Below the pieces are notes generated by a model, which made no database searches, was not told where the DNA came from, and saw nothing but the letters and a program-made list of their open reading frames with translations. Both the position numbers and the translations under genes were made by a program. A stretch of DNA of 40,328 bases from Anaerostipes butyraticus (GTDB lineage Bacteria > Bacillota > Clostridia > Lachnospirales > Lachnospiraceae), in assembly GCF_016586355.1 (NCBI RefSeq), contig NZ_BLYI01000059.1:1-40328 (forward strand), in the 5' to 3' direction. Each line of letters opens with the position of its first letter. The first letter of the stretch is position 1. Of this stretch, positions 34,072 to 40,328 are shown piece by piece.

Positions 34072-34961
34072 TACATAATCTCCCGGCACCGCAGTTCATT
34101 TACCAGAACGCCTTCAAACTGCTTCATCTGAAATCTCTCTACAAACAGTCTGCATTTGCACAAAAACATATAGTATATATTTTTCCCGCAGCCTTGAAGC
34201 GTCTCAAAATTTCCCTGCCCTTTTGACAGGATCAGATCTGCTGCATCGATCATTTCCCTGGCTTCCTCTGATATTTCCGGCAGCCAGGTTCCCGTAATGC
34301 CGCTGCCATTTCCTATGACCGCAGTGATGTCAGAAAGTCCTGTCTCCCGGGCATCCTCCATGGTTGCGTCATTTAAAGCAGGTTTTCCCCGGACGATCAC
34401 CGTAACCCTGACCTTTGGATACTCTTTCATAATCTGACGTATGAGAATTTTATCCAGTACAATCTCTCCACAGTTGTCTGTCAGATATACCATTCTTAAG
34501 GCTCCTTTCAGATCTTCTTTCAGCCTGGCATACTCTTCCTCATCCACCCGGTTTTTCTCTGATTCCGCCAGCAGTTCTTCCAGCTTTGCATTGTCAACAC
34601 TGCTCATAGCCCCAAAGTCAATATAATTCCCCGTCATAGCATACTGAATGGCTCTTTTTAAAGGATCTTCTGCTTCCTCGATTTCCCGGACAATCTTCTC
34701 TTCTTCCTGTTTCATCATCTGATTATATGTATGCTTGATTTCCGAAAAATCCACTGTTTCTCCGAACATCTTTCGCTGAAGTTCATAAATACGTTCTGTA
34801 ACAACAGGCGCGCTCTCAAACGTCTCTGCCTCACTTAAAATTCCAAGCACTCCCTGCATATAAGCAAGCTTCTCTGCTTCCGGTGTATCCGGATCATAAT
34901 GATTCAAATGCCGTTCCGCCATGCAGTTGATACAGCCGGTATGAAGTCTTACCTGTCCCAT
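34071..34961 (-). CDS. DUF89 metal-dependent phosphatase (ARMT1-like)
   Basis: The 296-residue protein belongs to DUF89, a family of metal-dependent phosphatases that repair damaged phosphometabolites. Motifs seen are the N-terminal HTGCINCMAER (CxxC of the bacterial subgroup), the metal-site LTDNCGEIVLDK near residue 160, VRGKPALNDATMEDA, and ILSKGQGNFETLQG. The start at 34961 follows GGAGG by about nine bases. It is the first gene of the operon and is coupled to the amidohydrolase. The physiological substrate is unknown. Confidence 0.9.
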   Translation of the reverse strand: MGQVRLHTGCINCMAERHLNHYDPDTPEAEKLAYMQGVLGILSEAETFESAPVVTERIYELQRKMFGETVDFSEIKHTYNQMMKQEEEKIVREIEEAEDPLKRAIQYAMTGNYIDFGAMSSVDNAKLEELLAESEKNRVDEEEYARLKEDLKGALRMVYLTDNCGEIVLDKILIRQIMKEYPKVRVTVIVRGKPALNDATMEDARETGLSDITAVIGNGSGITGTWLPEISEEAREMIDAADLILSKGQGNFETLQGCGKNIYYMFLCKCRLFVERFQMKQFEGVLVNELRCREIM

Positions 34962-34999
34962 GATACGACACCTCCTTCTTCCTGTCACATTTCCCTTTC

Positions 35000-35029
35000 A
35001 TTATATCTGATACCAGTCTGTATCTGCAA
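35000..35029 (-). promoter_or_regulatory. Promoter of the DUF89-amidohydrolase operon
   Basis: On the minus strand TTGCAG (35024-35029) and a perfect TATAAT (35000-35005) are 18 bp apart, about 40 bp before the DUF89 start codon. Confidence 0.65.
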
Positions 35030-35040
35030 CCTAAGGTTTT

Positions 35041-35079
35041 TATAACAAAGAATCCCTGCCCGGCCTGCGGACAAGGATC
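35041..35079 (-). terminator. Probable terminator after the DUF5688 gene
   Basis: On the minus strand ATCCTTGTCCG pairs with CGGGCAGGGAT, with one G-U and one mismatch, followed by TCTTTGTT. It lies right after the DUF5688 stop and before the next promoter. Confidence 0.55.
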
Positions 35080-35090
35080 GCTCTGCTTCT

Positions 35091-35678
35091 CTAATATAAA
35101 GTTAAAATCTGCTTTTCTGAGAAATCATAATAGTAAAGATTATCTGAAAGACGGTCTTTTTCCAAAATCAGTCCGGAAACATTTTTCTCCATAATTTCCC
35201 TCAGCTGATCCGGTCTGTGCTGTCCCCGGTCCAGCAAAACAAAGACTTCATGAATACTCCATGGCATGAGGAAAAGGTTCCATCCATACCGTTCTGAAAA
35301 CTCCTGCAGAAATCCAGGATATAATATGACGCCGGCGCCATAAATTCCCTGGCAGTTGGACACAATAAAAACAGGCTCCTGATCCAGTCGCTTTCGATTT
35401 CCCGCCGCTGTTTTCACATGAACCGGAAATTCTGCCGGCATGCTTTTCATGGCACAGCGGTACAATTCTTCTTTTCCGATTTCCCACCGGTTCAGATCTT
35501 CATGATCCACCGGATTTTCTTTCAACGGTTCTTCCGGATCTGCCAGGCGAAAAACCGCCGCCAGATCTTCAAAAATAAAATACGGCCGCCGGATAAGCTG
35601 TTCTTTGCTCTTCCGGTAATTTATAAGATACATCATGATCCTGTTTTTTACCGATTCGTTCCAAATTTCCTTTGTCAT
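35091..35678 (-). CDS. DUF5688 family protein
   Basis: The 195-residue protein matches the DUF5688 pattern: YFIFEDLAAVFRL near residue 33, FIVSNCQGIYGAGVILYPGFLQEF near residues 103-126 (shown here by its key residues VSN, YGAG, LYP), LFLMPWSIHEVFVLLD and LSDNLYYYDF. The family is common in Lachnospiraceae and seems to be of phage or plasmid origin. Its function is unknown. It is a little shorter than the usual copies. AAGAGG precedes the ATG. It is divergent to the XRE gene across a 183-bp gap. Confidence 0.8.
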   Translation of the reverse strand: MTKEIWNESVKNRIMMYLINYRKSKEQLIRRPYFIFEDLAAVFRLADPEEPLKENPVDHEDLNRWEIGKEELYRCAMKSMPAEFPVHVKTAAGNRKRLDQEPVFIVSNCQGIYGAGVILYPGFLQEFSERYGWNLFLMPWSIHEVFVLLDRGQHRPDQLREIMEKNVSGLILEKDRLSDNLYYYDFSEKQILTLY

Positions 35679-35770
35679 TCTTTTTCCTCTTTCAGTTTTT
35701 CATTAGTTTTCCACATTCTGTTCCAAACATACATACTCTCTGGCCTCTGTTCTCCTATCTATCATACCAT

Positions 35771-35835
35771 TGACTGTTACTGTCAGCAACATTTCATTGT
35801 ATCTGCAGATCGTGGTTCCATGTGGCTGACAGTTA
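35771..35835. promoter_or_regulatory. TGACWGT inverted repeats in front of the XRE gene
   Basis: TTACTGTCAGC (35777-35787) and GCTGACAGTTA (35825-35835) form a near-perfect inverted repeat with a 37-bp spacer. The first arm lies next to another half, TGACTGT (35771). The second overlaps the only -10-like sequence (TTATAGTA). They are candidate operators for autoregulation by the XRE protein. Confidence 0.45.
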
Positions 35836-35861
35836 TAGTATTTTTTCATGGAGGTACCGAA

Positions 35862-36206
35862 ATGAAACTGGACAGAAAAGCAATCGGAAAAAGAATCAAA
35901 GAACTTAGAAAACAGCAGAATCTGACGCAGGAACAGCTGGCAGAACTGGCTGATATCAGCACTCACTACGTATATGAAATTGAGGCCGGATTAAAAACCA
36001 TGTCCTGTCCGATCCTTGCGGCAGTTGCCTGTTCTCTGCATACCTCCGCTGACTATCTTTTATTTGGCAGCGCTTCTTATGACCTGGAAGCAGACTCTCC
36101 TTCCAGGCATGATCAGCTGGAACATCTGGTCTCCATGCTTTCAGCACCGCAGAGGAATCAGGTTGCTCACATCATATCCGTCATTGTACCATATCTAAAA
36201 GAATAG
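35862..36206 (+). CDS. XRE-family helix-turn-helix transcriptional regulator
   Basis: A 114-residue cytoplasmic repressor-like protein. The HTH_3 domain covers about residues 7-62: RIKELRKQQNLTQEQLAE, then ISTHYVYEIEAGLKTMS, and LHTSADYLL. A short C-terminal helix follows and may aid dimerisation. The ATG at 35862 is set by GGAGG nine bases upstream. It is one of the few host genes on the plus strand, divergent to DUF5688, and ends at a strong terminator. Its targets are unknown, but the inverted repeats upstream suggest autoregulation. Confidence 0.9.
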   Translation: MKLDRKAIGKRIKELRKQQNLTQEQLAELADISTHYVYEIEAGLKTMSCPILAAVACSLHTSADYLLFGSASYDLEADSPSRHDQLEHLVSMLSAPQRNQVAHIISVIVPYLKE

Positions 36207-36246
36207 ACATGGCATCGAAAATCCTTTCGGTGCCATGTCTGTTTTT
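36205..36246 (+). terminator. Terminator after the XRE gene
   Basis: AGACATGGCA and TGCCATGTCT pair, with CGAAA/TTTCG inside, around a short loop (36205-36240), followed by GTTTTT. It starts at the end of the XRE stop codon. Confidence 0.92.
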
Positions 36247-36264
36247 ATATCAGCCTGTCTTTCT

Positions 36265-36393
36265 TTACTTTTTCTTTCGCAGCATTTTGATCAAATCCCG
36301 GATTGCCAGAAATCCAACCGTAAAAGCTCCTACACAAAACCATCCATAAGAAAAATACTGAAAAAACTCAAACGCTGCTCTGCTCATAATCAT
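36265..36393 (-). CDS. Small membrane peptide downstream of the symporter
   Basis: This 42-residue frame, too short for most gene finders, starts with MIMSRAAFEFFQYFSYG, has one membrane helix (WFCVGAFTVGFLAI) and ends in a basic tail, MLRKKK. GGGGGAG lies 7 bases before the ATG, an excellent site, and the gene begins 20 bp after the symporter stop. The context suggests a small partner subunit of the symporter, as YhdT-type proteins are for PanF, but there is no recognisable homology. The region 36394-36413 holds only its ribosome site. Confidence 0.65.
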   Translation of the reverse strand: MIMSRAAFEFFQYFSYGWFCVGAFTVGFLAIRDLIKMLRKKK

Positions 36394-36413
36394 CTTCTGT
36401 CTCCCCCTTTCTT

Positions 36414-37905
36414 CTATACATTTACTTTGTGATCTGGTTCATAATCCATTAATTTCTGAAAATCAAACTCATAATTTTCTATCAGTGATCCAGCAACAAT
36501 AACTATAATCGGTACGATCAAAGAACATAAATTTCCAACCACATAATTAATATCCGGATTCGGAATCATCACATAAGCAATCACTCCACTGATAATGCCG
36601 ATAAAGATAGAAGCGGCTGCAACCCTGGTTGAAACTCTTTTCCAAAAGACTCCATTGACAAAAGCCGCACATGCGCCGCAAACAGGATTCCTGTCATTAC
36701 ATCAATAGACACCAGGGATCTTCCTTCAAAAAACATTGCAACGACTGCCATAACCACTCCAATCACGATCGTCATCCTCTTTCCGAATTTCACCTGATCT
36801 GCTTCTGTTGCTTCTTTGTTGATATATTTCTTATAAATATCAACCGTACAAATTGACTGAGCTCCGGAAAGAACATCTCCGCCGGTAGACAAACCTGCCA
36901 TAAAAATCATCAGAATGAACAGGATACTGCCCAGTCCGCTGCCAAATACGACATGATACACATATGGCGCTATATCTGATGCAGAAGAAAGCACATCGCT
37001 TCCCAGTCCAAGGCTAACTCCAACACTTCCTATAACATTGCCGCACAGAAGAGGTACCGGCATCCATGCAAAAATTGTACCGATTACATATGCCAGAAGA
37101 AGTTTTTTGGAACTTGCTGTGGAAATTGCCTTGGAGTAATATCCCTGATCCAGAAGAATCTGTCCCATACATACAAGATGCAGACCAGGCCATAATTACG
37201 TCCTGATTTTGAAAACAGATTTAAAACATCCGGATTATAATTCGGATTTGACTGATTTGTCGCAGCATCCAGCATGCCGTTATAAATGGCGTTCATTCCA
37301 AAATGTTTTAAAATAATCGGTATGGTGATCAGCATAATAATGGAAATAATAATGAACATGATAAAATCATTTACAATAGAACCTTTTAATCCTGCTTTTG
37401 AAATATAAAAAGCCACGATCAGAATTGGCACTGCTGCCGCCACTTTATAGGGAACTCCAAAAATTGTATGGAATACAACACCTACTCCCATTCCCTGAGA
37501 AAGCAGAATATACAAAGTCAGCAGCAATGCAAATATAATGAAAATCCTTGAAAGCCCGGCGCTGTAACGTACTTTTATAAATTCTACGAATATAGTACAT
37601 TTGGGCATTTTCTTTCGAAGTGTCAGTACAAGCGGAATAAAGATAAAAAACGGAAGCATGGAACCTACCGCATAATTCAATCCTCCTGAAATTCCTAATA
37701 CCATTCCCTGTTCAGAAGATCCGATGACCGTAATCGCCCACAGCCATGACACCATGACACTTGATGTTACCAGACCAAAAGGTACCTTCCTGCCGCCCGC
37801 GACAAAATCATCTACGCCTTCCCCTGAAAATTTGTTGGCAATGATTGATGAGATGCTAAGAAACACAATCGCTAAAACTGCCATTACAATATAACCTGTA
37901 ATCAT
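36414..37905 (-). pseudogene. Sodium:solute symporter (SSS family), two frameshifts
   Basis: Three consecutive frames together give one SSS transporter of about 495 residues. The N-terminal part (37905 to about 37175; MITGYIVMAVLAIVFLSISS, VSWLWAITVIGSSEQG) is normal. The middle (LLDQGYYSKAIST to DVMTGILFAA) is read in a second frame. The C-terminus (AFVNGVFWKRVSTR, then AYVMIPNPDINYVVGNL, ending YEPDHKVNV and TAG at 36416-36414) lies in a third. The shifts are near 37165-37190 and 36680; both are equivalent to one missing base. AAAGGAGG precedes the ATG and the nitrilase stops 15 bp upstream. A sequencing or assembly error is possible instead of true decay. Confidence 0.85.
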
Positions 37906-37919
37906 ATCATTTCCTCCTT

Positions 37920-38593
37920 TTACTCAAACTTTTTATATATATGCGGCCGATAATCTATTTCACCTGCCCATTTGTTTTCTTTACATAAACTTCTGTCCGC
38001 AAGAGAAAAATCAATCGTGGCAAGCTCCAGTGTCTCCTGCCGGTTATCCCGGCTTCCCGCTAATTCCACCTGTTCAAATTCCGCTGTCGGATTTAAATAC
38101 AATCTCATTCCTTTACTTACGTAATAACGCATCAGTTCAGGGAACTGGTAAGAATCATAGCAGATTCCAATTCCGACTGGTCCCCACGGAGTCTCAAACA
38201 TAAAAGGCTCACTGCCTTTTTCACACCACATGTTTTCCGCGTCATACGGATGAATTTTCCGGTAAGTTCCAATAACCCCTTCCGGTCCTGTTACAAATGC
38301 AGAATTATAAAGACAGTCTTTTTCTTCTGCATACTCAGCGGCTCCAAATACAATGTAATTTCCATATTTTTTTGAAATCTCAGCCATTGTTTTTGCGCTG
38401 TTTCCATCCAGTGTTTCTGCTGACTGATATAATAGTCATATCCCATCAGACACATTTCAGGGAAAAGAATCAGATCGGAGCCTCTTTTAGATGCAGCTGC
38501 AGCAAATCCTTTCATGCGGCGCAGATTTTCTATTTTCTGCCCTGCATCTGGTTTGAAATTTACAACTGCTATTGTTAAAATATCCTCACTCAT
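37920..38593 (-). pseudogene. Carbon-nitrogen hydrolase (nitrilase superfamily), frameshifted
   Basis: The N-terminal part in one frame has the catalytic Glu in LILFPEMCLMGYD. The rest in another frame has the Lys in GTYRKIHPYD and the Cys in GIGICYDSYQFPELM, so all three catalytic residues exist. The frames meet near 38425 (YYIS in one, AETLDGNSAKTMAEI in the other), equivalent to one missing base. If repaired it would be a cytoplasmic amidase or N-carbamoylase-like enzyme of about 225 residues. AAAGGAG precedes the ATG. It is followed directly by the symporter gene, which probably imports its substrate or a related one. The insertion sequence lies just upstream of its start. Confidence 0.85.
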
Positions 38594-38627
38594 AAGAATC
38601 TCCTTTCTCTAGTTATGCTTTATAAAA

Positions 38628-38680
38628 AATAGGCTTCGCCTATTCAGCTCCCCTGCCCCTCAATCTTGAGGGGTTAGGGG
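38628..38680. repeat. Two hairpins at the left end of the IS91-like element
   Basis: AATAGGC-TTC-GCCTATT (38628-38644) is followed by CCCCTGCCCCTCAA and TTGAGGGGTTAGGGG (38650-38680), with TTTTC behind it. The first acts as a terminator-like stem on the minus strand (GCCTATTTTTTATA) towards the nitrilase gene. The second would stop plus-strand read-through into the transposase. They could also be a replication-origin structure of the element. Confidence 0.75.
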
Positions 38681-38715
38681 TTTTCTTTTGTTTCTCTTTC
38701 CTGCATAATAGTCTT

Positions 38716-39867
38716 ATGAATATCTTACAAAAAATCTTTACAGACCATTATGAAGAAATCAAATATACCCTCCATCCCAGAAAGACTGAGATGGAAAATA
38801 TCGATAAGATGTTAAACTGCGGCGATCCTTCCTTTGGCGGTGCCATGTTCGGCTGTCCCCACTGCGGCAAGTTGAATTTCGTCCCTTTCCGTTGCCGCAG
38901 CCGTTTCTGCCCTACCTGCGGTAATAAATACGCTATGGAACGCTCCACCTCTATGCTTTTTAAGCTCATCAATGTCCGCCATCGCCATTGCGTCTTTACC
39001 ATTGATAAAGATCTCCGTGCCTTTTTCCTCCAGGACCGCTCTCTCCTGAACTGTCTCTTCCATTCTGTCTCCAGTGTCATCTCCCGTATGTTTTTCAAGC
39101 TCAACCAGGCCAAAAATTTCACCCCTGGATATATCATGGTCCTCCACACTTTTGGCCGGGACCTCAAATGGAATCCCCATATCCACTGCCTCCTCTCCGA
39201 AGGCGGTCTCGGTAATGACGGCTCCTGGCGTCATGTCAGGCACTTTAACTATGACTATCTCCGCAGTGCTTTCCGCACCGCTCTCCTCAATGAACTGGAA
39301 GTCAGGATCGGGCCTTCTTTTAAAAAAGTAAAAGCAAGATGTTACAGCGAACATGAACATGGTTTCTATGTCTATGCTAAACCTGTTCTCTGTGACCCCA
39401 AAATAGTCGCTAAGTATATTGGTCGTTATCTTGGCAGGCCTGTCATCGCTGCTTCCAGGATCGATCACTATGACGGTGATACGGTCACTTTCCACTATCA
39501 TCGTCATGAAGATGATAAATATATAAAGGAGACTTTACCTGTCATGGACTTCATAAAACGCCTCATCCGCCACATCCCGGAAAAACATTTTAAGATGATC
39601 CGGTACGGCGGTCTGTATGCCAGACATCGTAAGATCGATCGTAAGCTGTATCACGTCATACCAAAAGAAAAACACAAGAAACTCCGCAGTTTTGATCGCT
39701 GGCGGGAGGCCATCCTGCATTCTTTTGGCTATGATCCTCTGGAATGCCCTGACTGCCATCATAAAATGGTATTCCTTGAACTCTATTTCAATCACAAGCG
39801 TGTATCTCTCAAAGAAATGTACGAGAACGCCATGTCCCGTTCTCGTGGAAAGAGGTCATCTGCTTAG
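38716..39867 (+). CDS. IS91-family transposase (HUH, Y2-type)
   Basis: The 383-residue rolling-circle transposase has an N-terminal zinc finger (C47PHC50, C60, C65PTC68), the HUH motif H155-I-H157 in WNPHIHCLL, and a pair of tyrosines in KYIGRYLGR (Y234 and Y238, spacing YxxxY as in IS91). A second zinc-finger-like pair, CPDCHHKM, lies near the C-terminus. These cut and join single strands. All key residues are present. No Shine-Dalgarno sequence is visible before the ATG, which suggests low expression. The protein ends in a basic tail (SRSRGKRSSA). It is inserted beside the nitrilase gene. Confidence 0.92.
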   Translation: MNILQKIFTDHYEEIKYTLHPRKTEMENIDKMLNCGDPSFGGAMFGCPHCGKLNFVPFRCRSRFCPTCGNKYAMERSTSMLFKLINVRHRHCVFTIDKDLRAFFLQDRSLLNCLFHSVSSVISRMFFKLNQAKNFTPGYIMVLHTFGRDLKWNPHIHCLLSEGGLGNDGSWRHVRHFNYDYLRSAFRTALLNELEVRIGPSFKKVKARCYSEHEHGFYVYAKPVLCDPKIVAKYIGRYLGRPVIAASRIDHYDGDTVTFHYHRHEDDKYIKETLPVMDFIKRLIRHIPEKHFKMIRYGGLYARHRKIDRKLYHVIPKEKHKKLRSFDRWREAILHSFGYDPLECPDCHHKMVFLELYFNHKRVSLKEMYENAMSRSRGKRSSA

Positions 39868-39919
39868 CTTTTTCAAGTCCTTTTTCTGTGGTATACTCCT
39901 ATCAAAGGAGGCGATACCT

Positions 39920-40096
39920 ATGGATCCACGCACAGAGAGACTACGCAAAAAATATATGGATGATCCCCCGGAAGGCATGTCGTCTGAGGACATTCGCCAC
40001 ATGAGCGAAGACGATCTTCTGGATATGGATTATTTCCTGAACGAAGATGTTGAGTTCGACGATGAGTTCGGAGAAGAAGGTTTTTATCTTTTCTGA
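39920..40096 (+). CDS. Small acidic protein accompanying the IS91-like transposase
   Basis: A 58-residue protein starting MDPRTERLRKKYMDDPPEG, with an acidic C-terminal half (EDDLLDMDYFL, EDVEFDDEFGEEG). It has an excellent ribosome site, AAAGGAGG 9-10 bases before the ATG, and lies 52 bp after the transposase stop, with a hairpin behind it. I do not recognise the family. It may be an accessory or passenger gene of the element. It is strongly charged and has no membrane segment. The transposase gene lacks such a ribosome site, so this small protein should be made at much higher levels from the same mRNA. Confidence 0.7.
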   Translation: MDPRTERLRKKYMDDPPEGMSSEDIRHMSEDDLLDMDYFLNEDVEFDDEFGEEGFYLF

Positions 40097-40122
40097 CCCA
40101 CATCGTCTCTTTGTCATCCTCA

Positions 40123-40162
40123 AACACATGTTTATCTAACATACGTTCGATAGACATGTGTT
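40123..40162. repeat. 18-bp hairpin after the small acidic gene
   Basis: AACACATGTTTATCTAAC (40123-40140) and GTTCGATAGACATGTGTT (40145-40162) pair over 18 bp with two mismatches around the loop ATAC. There is little T tract, so it may be the right-end structure of the IS91-like element or a weak terminator. I see nothing recognisable in 40163-40328. Confidence 0.7.
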
Positions 40163-40328
40163 CTCTTTATGCCGCCATAGAAACGGAATTTCCTATAAAA
40201 CTTTCATGCCGTGGCCACTTGGCACCACCATCAATGAAACATAGCTATAACTTTTCAGTTACTTGCCATGGTTTCAGGTGTATACTAAAGATAACGGCAA
40301 AGTTCGATTTTTATTTGAGCCAACAGCT

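Larger units (their letters stand above)
38628..40162 (+). mobile_element. IS91-like insertion sequence (HUH transposase), approximate ends
   Basis: The element is inferred from the IS91-type transposase, two hairpins upstream (38628-38644 and 38650-38680), a downstream acidic gene and an 18-bp hairpin (40123-40162). IS91 elements have no inverted ends, so the true limits cannot be fixed here. They may lie further right, as 40163-40328 holds no gene. The left end sits about 35 bp before the nitrilase start codon on the other strand and may have replaced its promoter. Confidence 0.6.

Overview
The window reads as chromosomal DNA of a gut-type Firmicute, most likely Lachnospiraceae (Clostridia, Blautia / Ruminococcus gnavus-like). 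This is inferred from strong AGGAGG ribosome sites, moderate-to-low GC, a DUF5688 protein, a DUF1858/ferredoxin pair, many PTS and PRD-regulator genes and clostridial IS types. No database search was possible, so the taxon is inference. Nearly all host genes lie on the minus strand. The two insertion sequences, a small ferredoxin gene and an XRE regulator lie on the plus strand.

Layout. (1) 19-1720: an IS3-family element with orfA, orfB and an A8 slippery site. Its left end carries five GTGGACAC boxes at 52-53 bp spacing. A short 52-bp direct repeat follows at 1757-1873. (2) 1918-11059: a carbohydrate cluster read right to left: galactitol-type PTS IIA, IIB and IIC, DhaK paralogue 2, a PRD/PTS transcription activator, a class II (FucA/AraD-type) aldolase, DhaK paralogue 1 and DhaL, then a terminator. 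An Fe-dependent alcohol dehydrogenase follows with its own promoter. A -35/-10 pair with exact 17-bp spacing and a 20-bp near-perfect palindrome lie in front of the operon. (3) 11.2-21.5 kb: housekeeping and mixed genes: DUF1858 protein, 2x[4Fe-4S] ferredoxin, ribokinase-like kinase, MerR regulator, RecD2, MreB/Mbl, a COG1092-type methyltransferase, a GlgX-type debranching enzyme and a DUF815 ATPase. (4) 21.6-28.7 kb: a second sugar cluster with fructose-type PTS IIB and IIC, two tandem class II ketose-bisphosphate aldolase paralogues and a ROK protein in one operon, and a PRD activator with IIA in another. Both operons start from a promoter that carries the same box exactly 32 bp upstream of the -10. 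(5) 28.7-35.0 kb: a five-gene operon: DUF89 protein, YtcJ-like amidohydrolase, LOR/SDH (TIGR00300, ornithine-cyclodeaminase-like) protein, LemA and a DUF2207 membrane protein. (6) 35.0-38.6 kb: DUF5688 protein, XRE regulator, and a decayed sodium:solute symporter / nitrilase pair carrying three same-direction frameshifts, with an intact 42-residue membrane peptide after the symporter. (7) 38.6-40.2 kb: an IS91-type (HUH, YxxxY) transposase flanked by hairpins and followed by a 58-residue acidic protein.

How the parts work together. Both sugar clusters combine phosphorylating import with an aldolase and a self-encoded PTS-sensing activator, so they should convert imported sugar or polyol phosphates to triose phosphates. 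The first adds dihydroxyacetone-kinase subunits (two DhaK, one DhaL, no DhaM) and an aldehyde-reducing dehydrogenase. Its substrate cannot be read from sequence. The clearest undescribed signals are the paired activator boxes at 25.9 and 28.6 kb, the IS3 left-end array and the DhaK-duplicated PTS/aldolase cluster.
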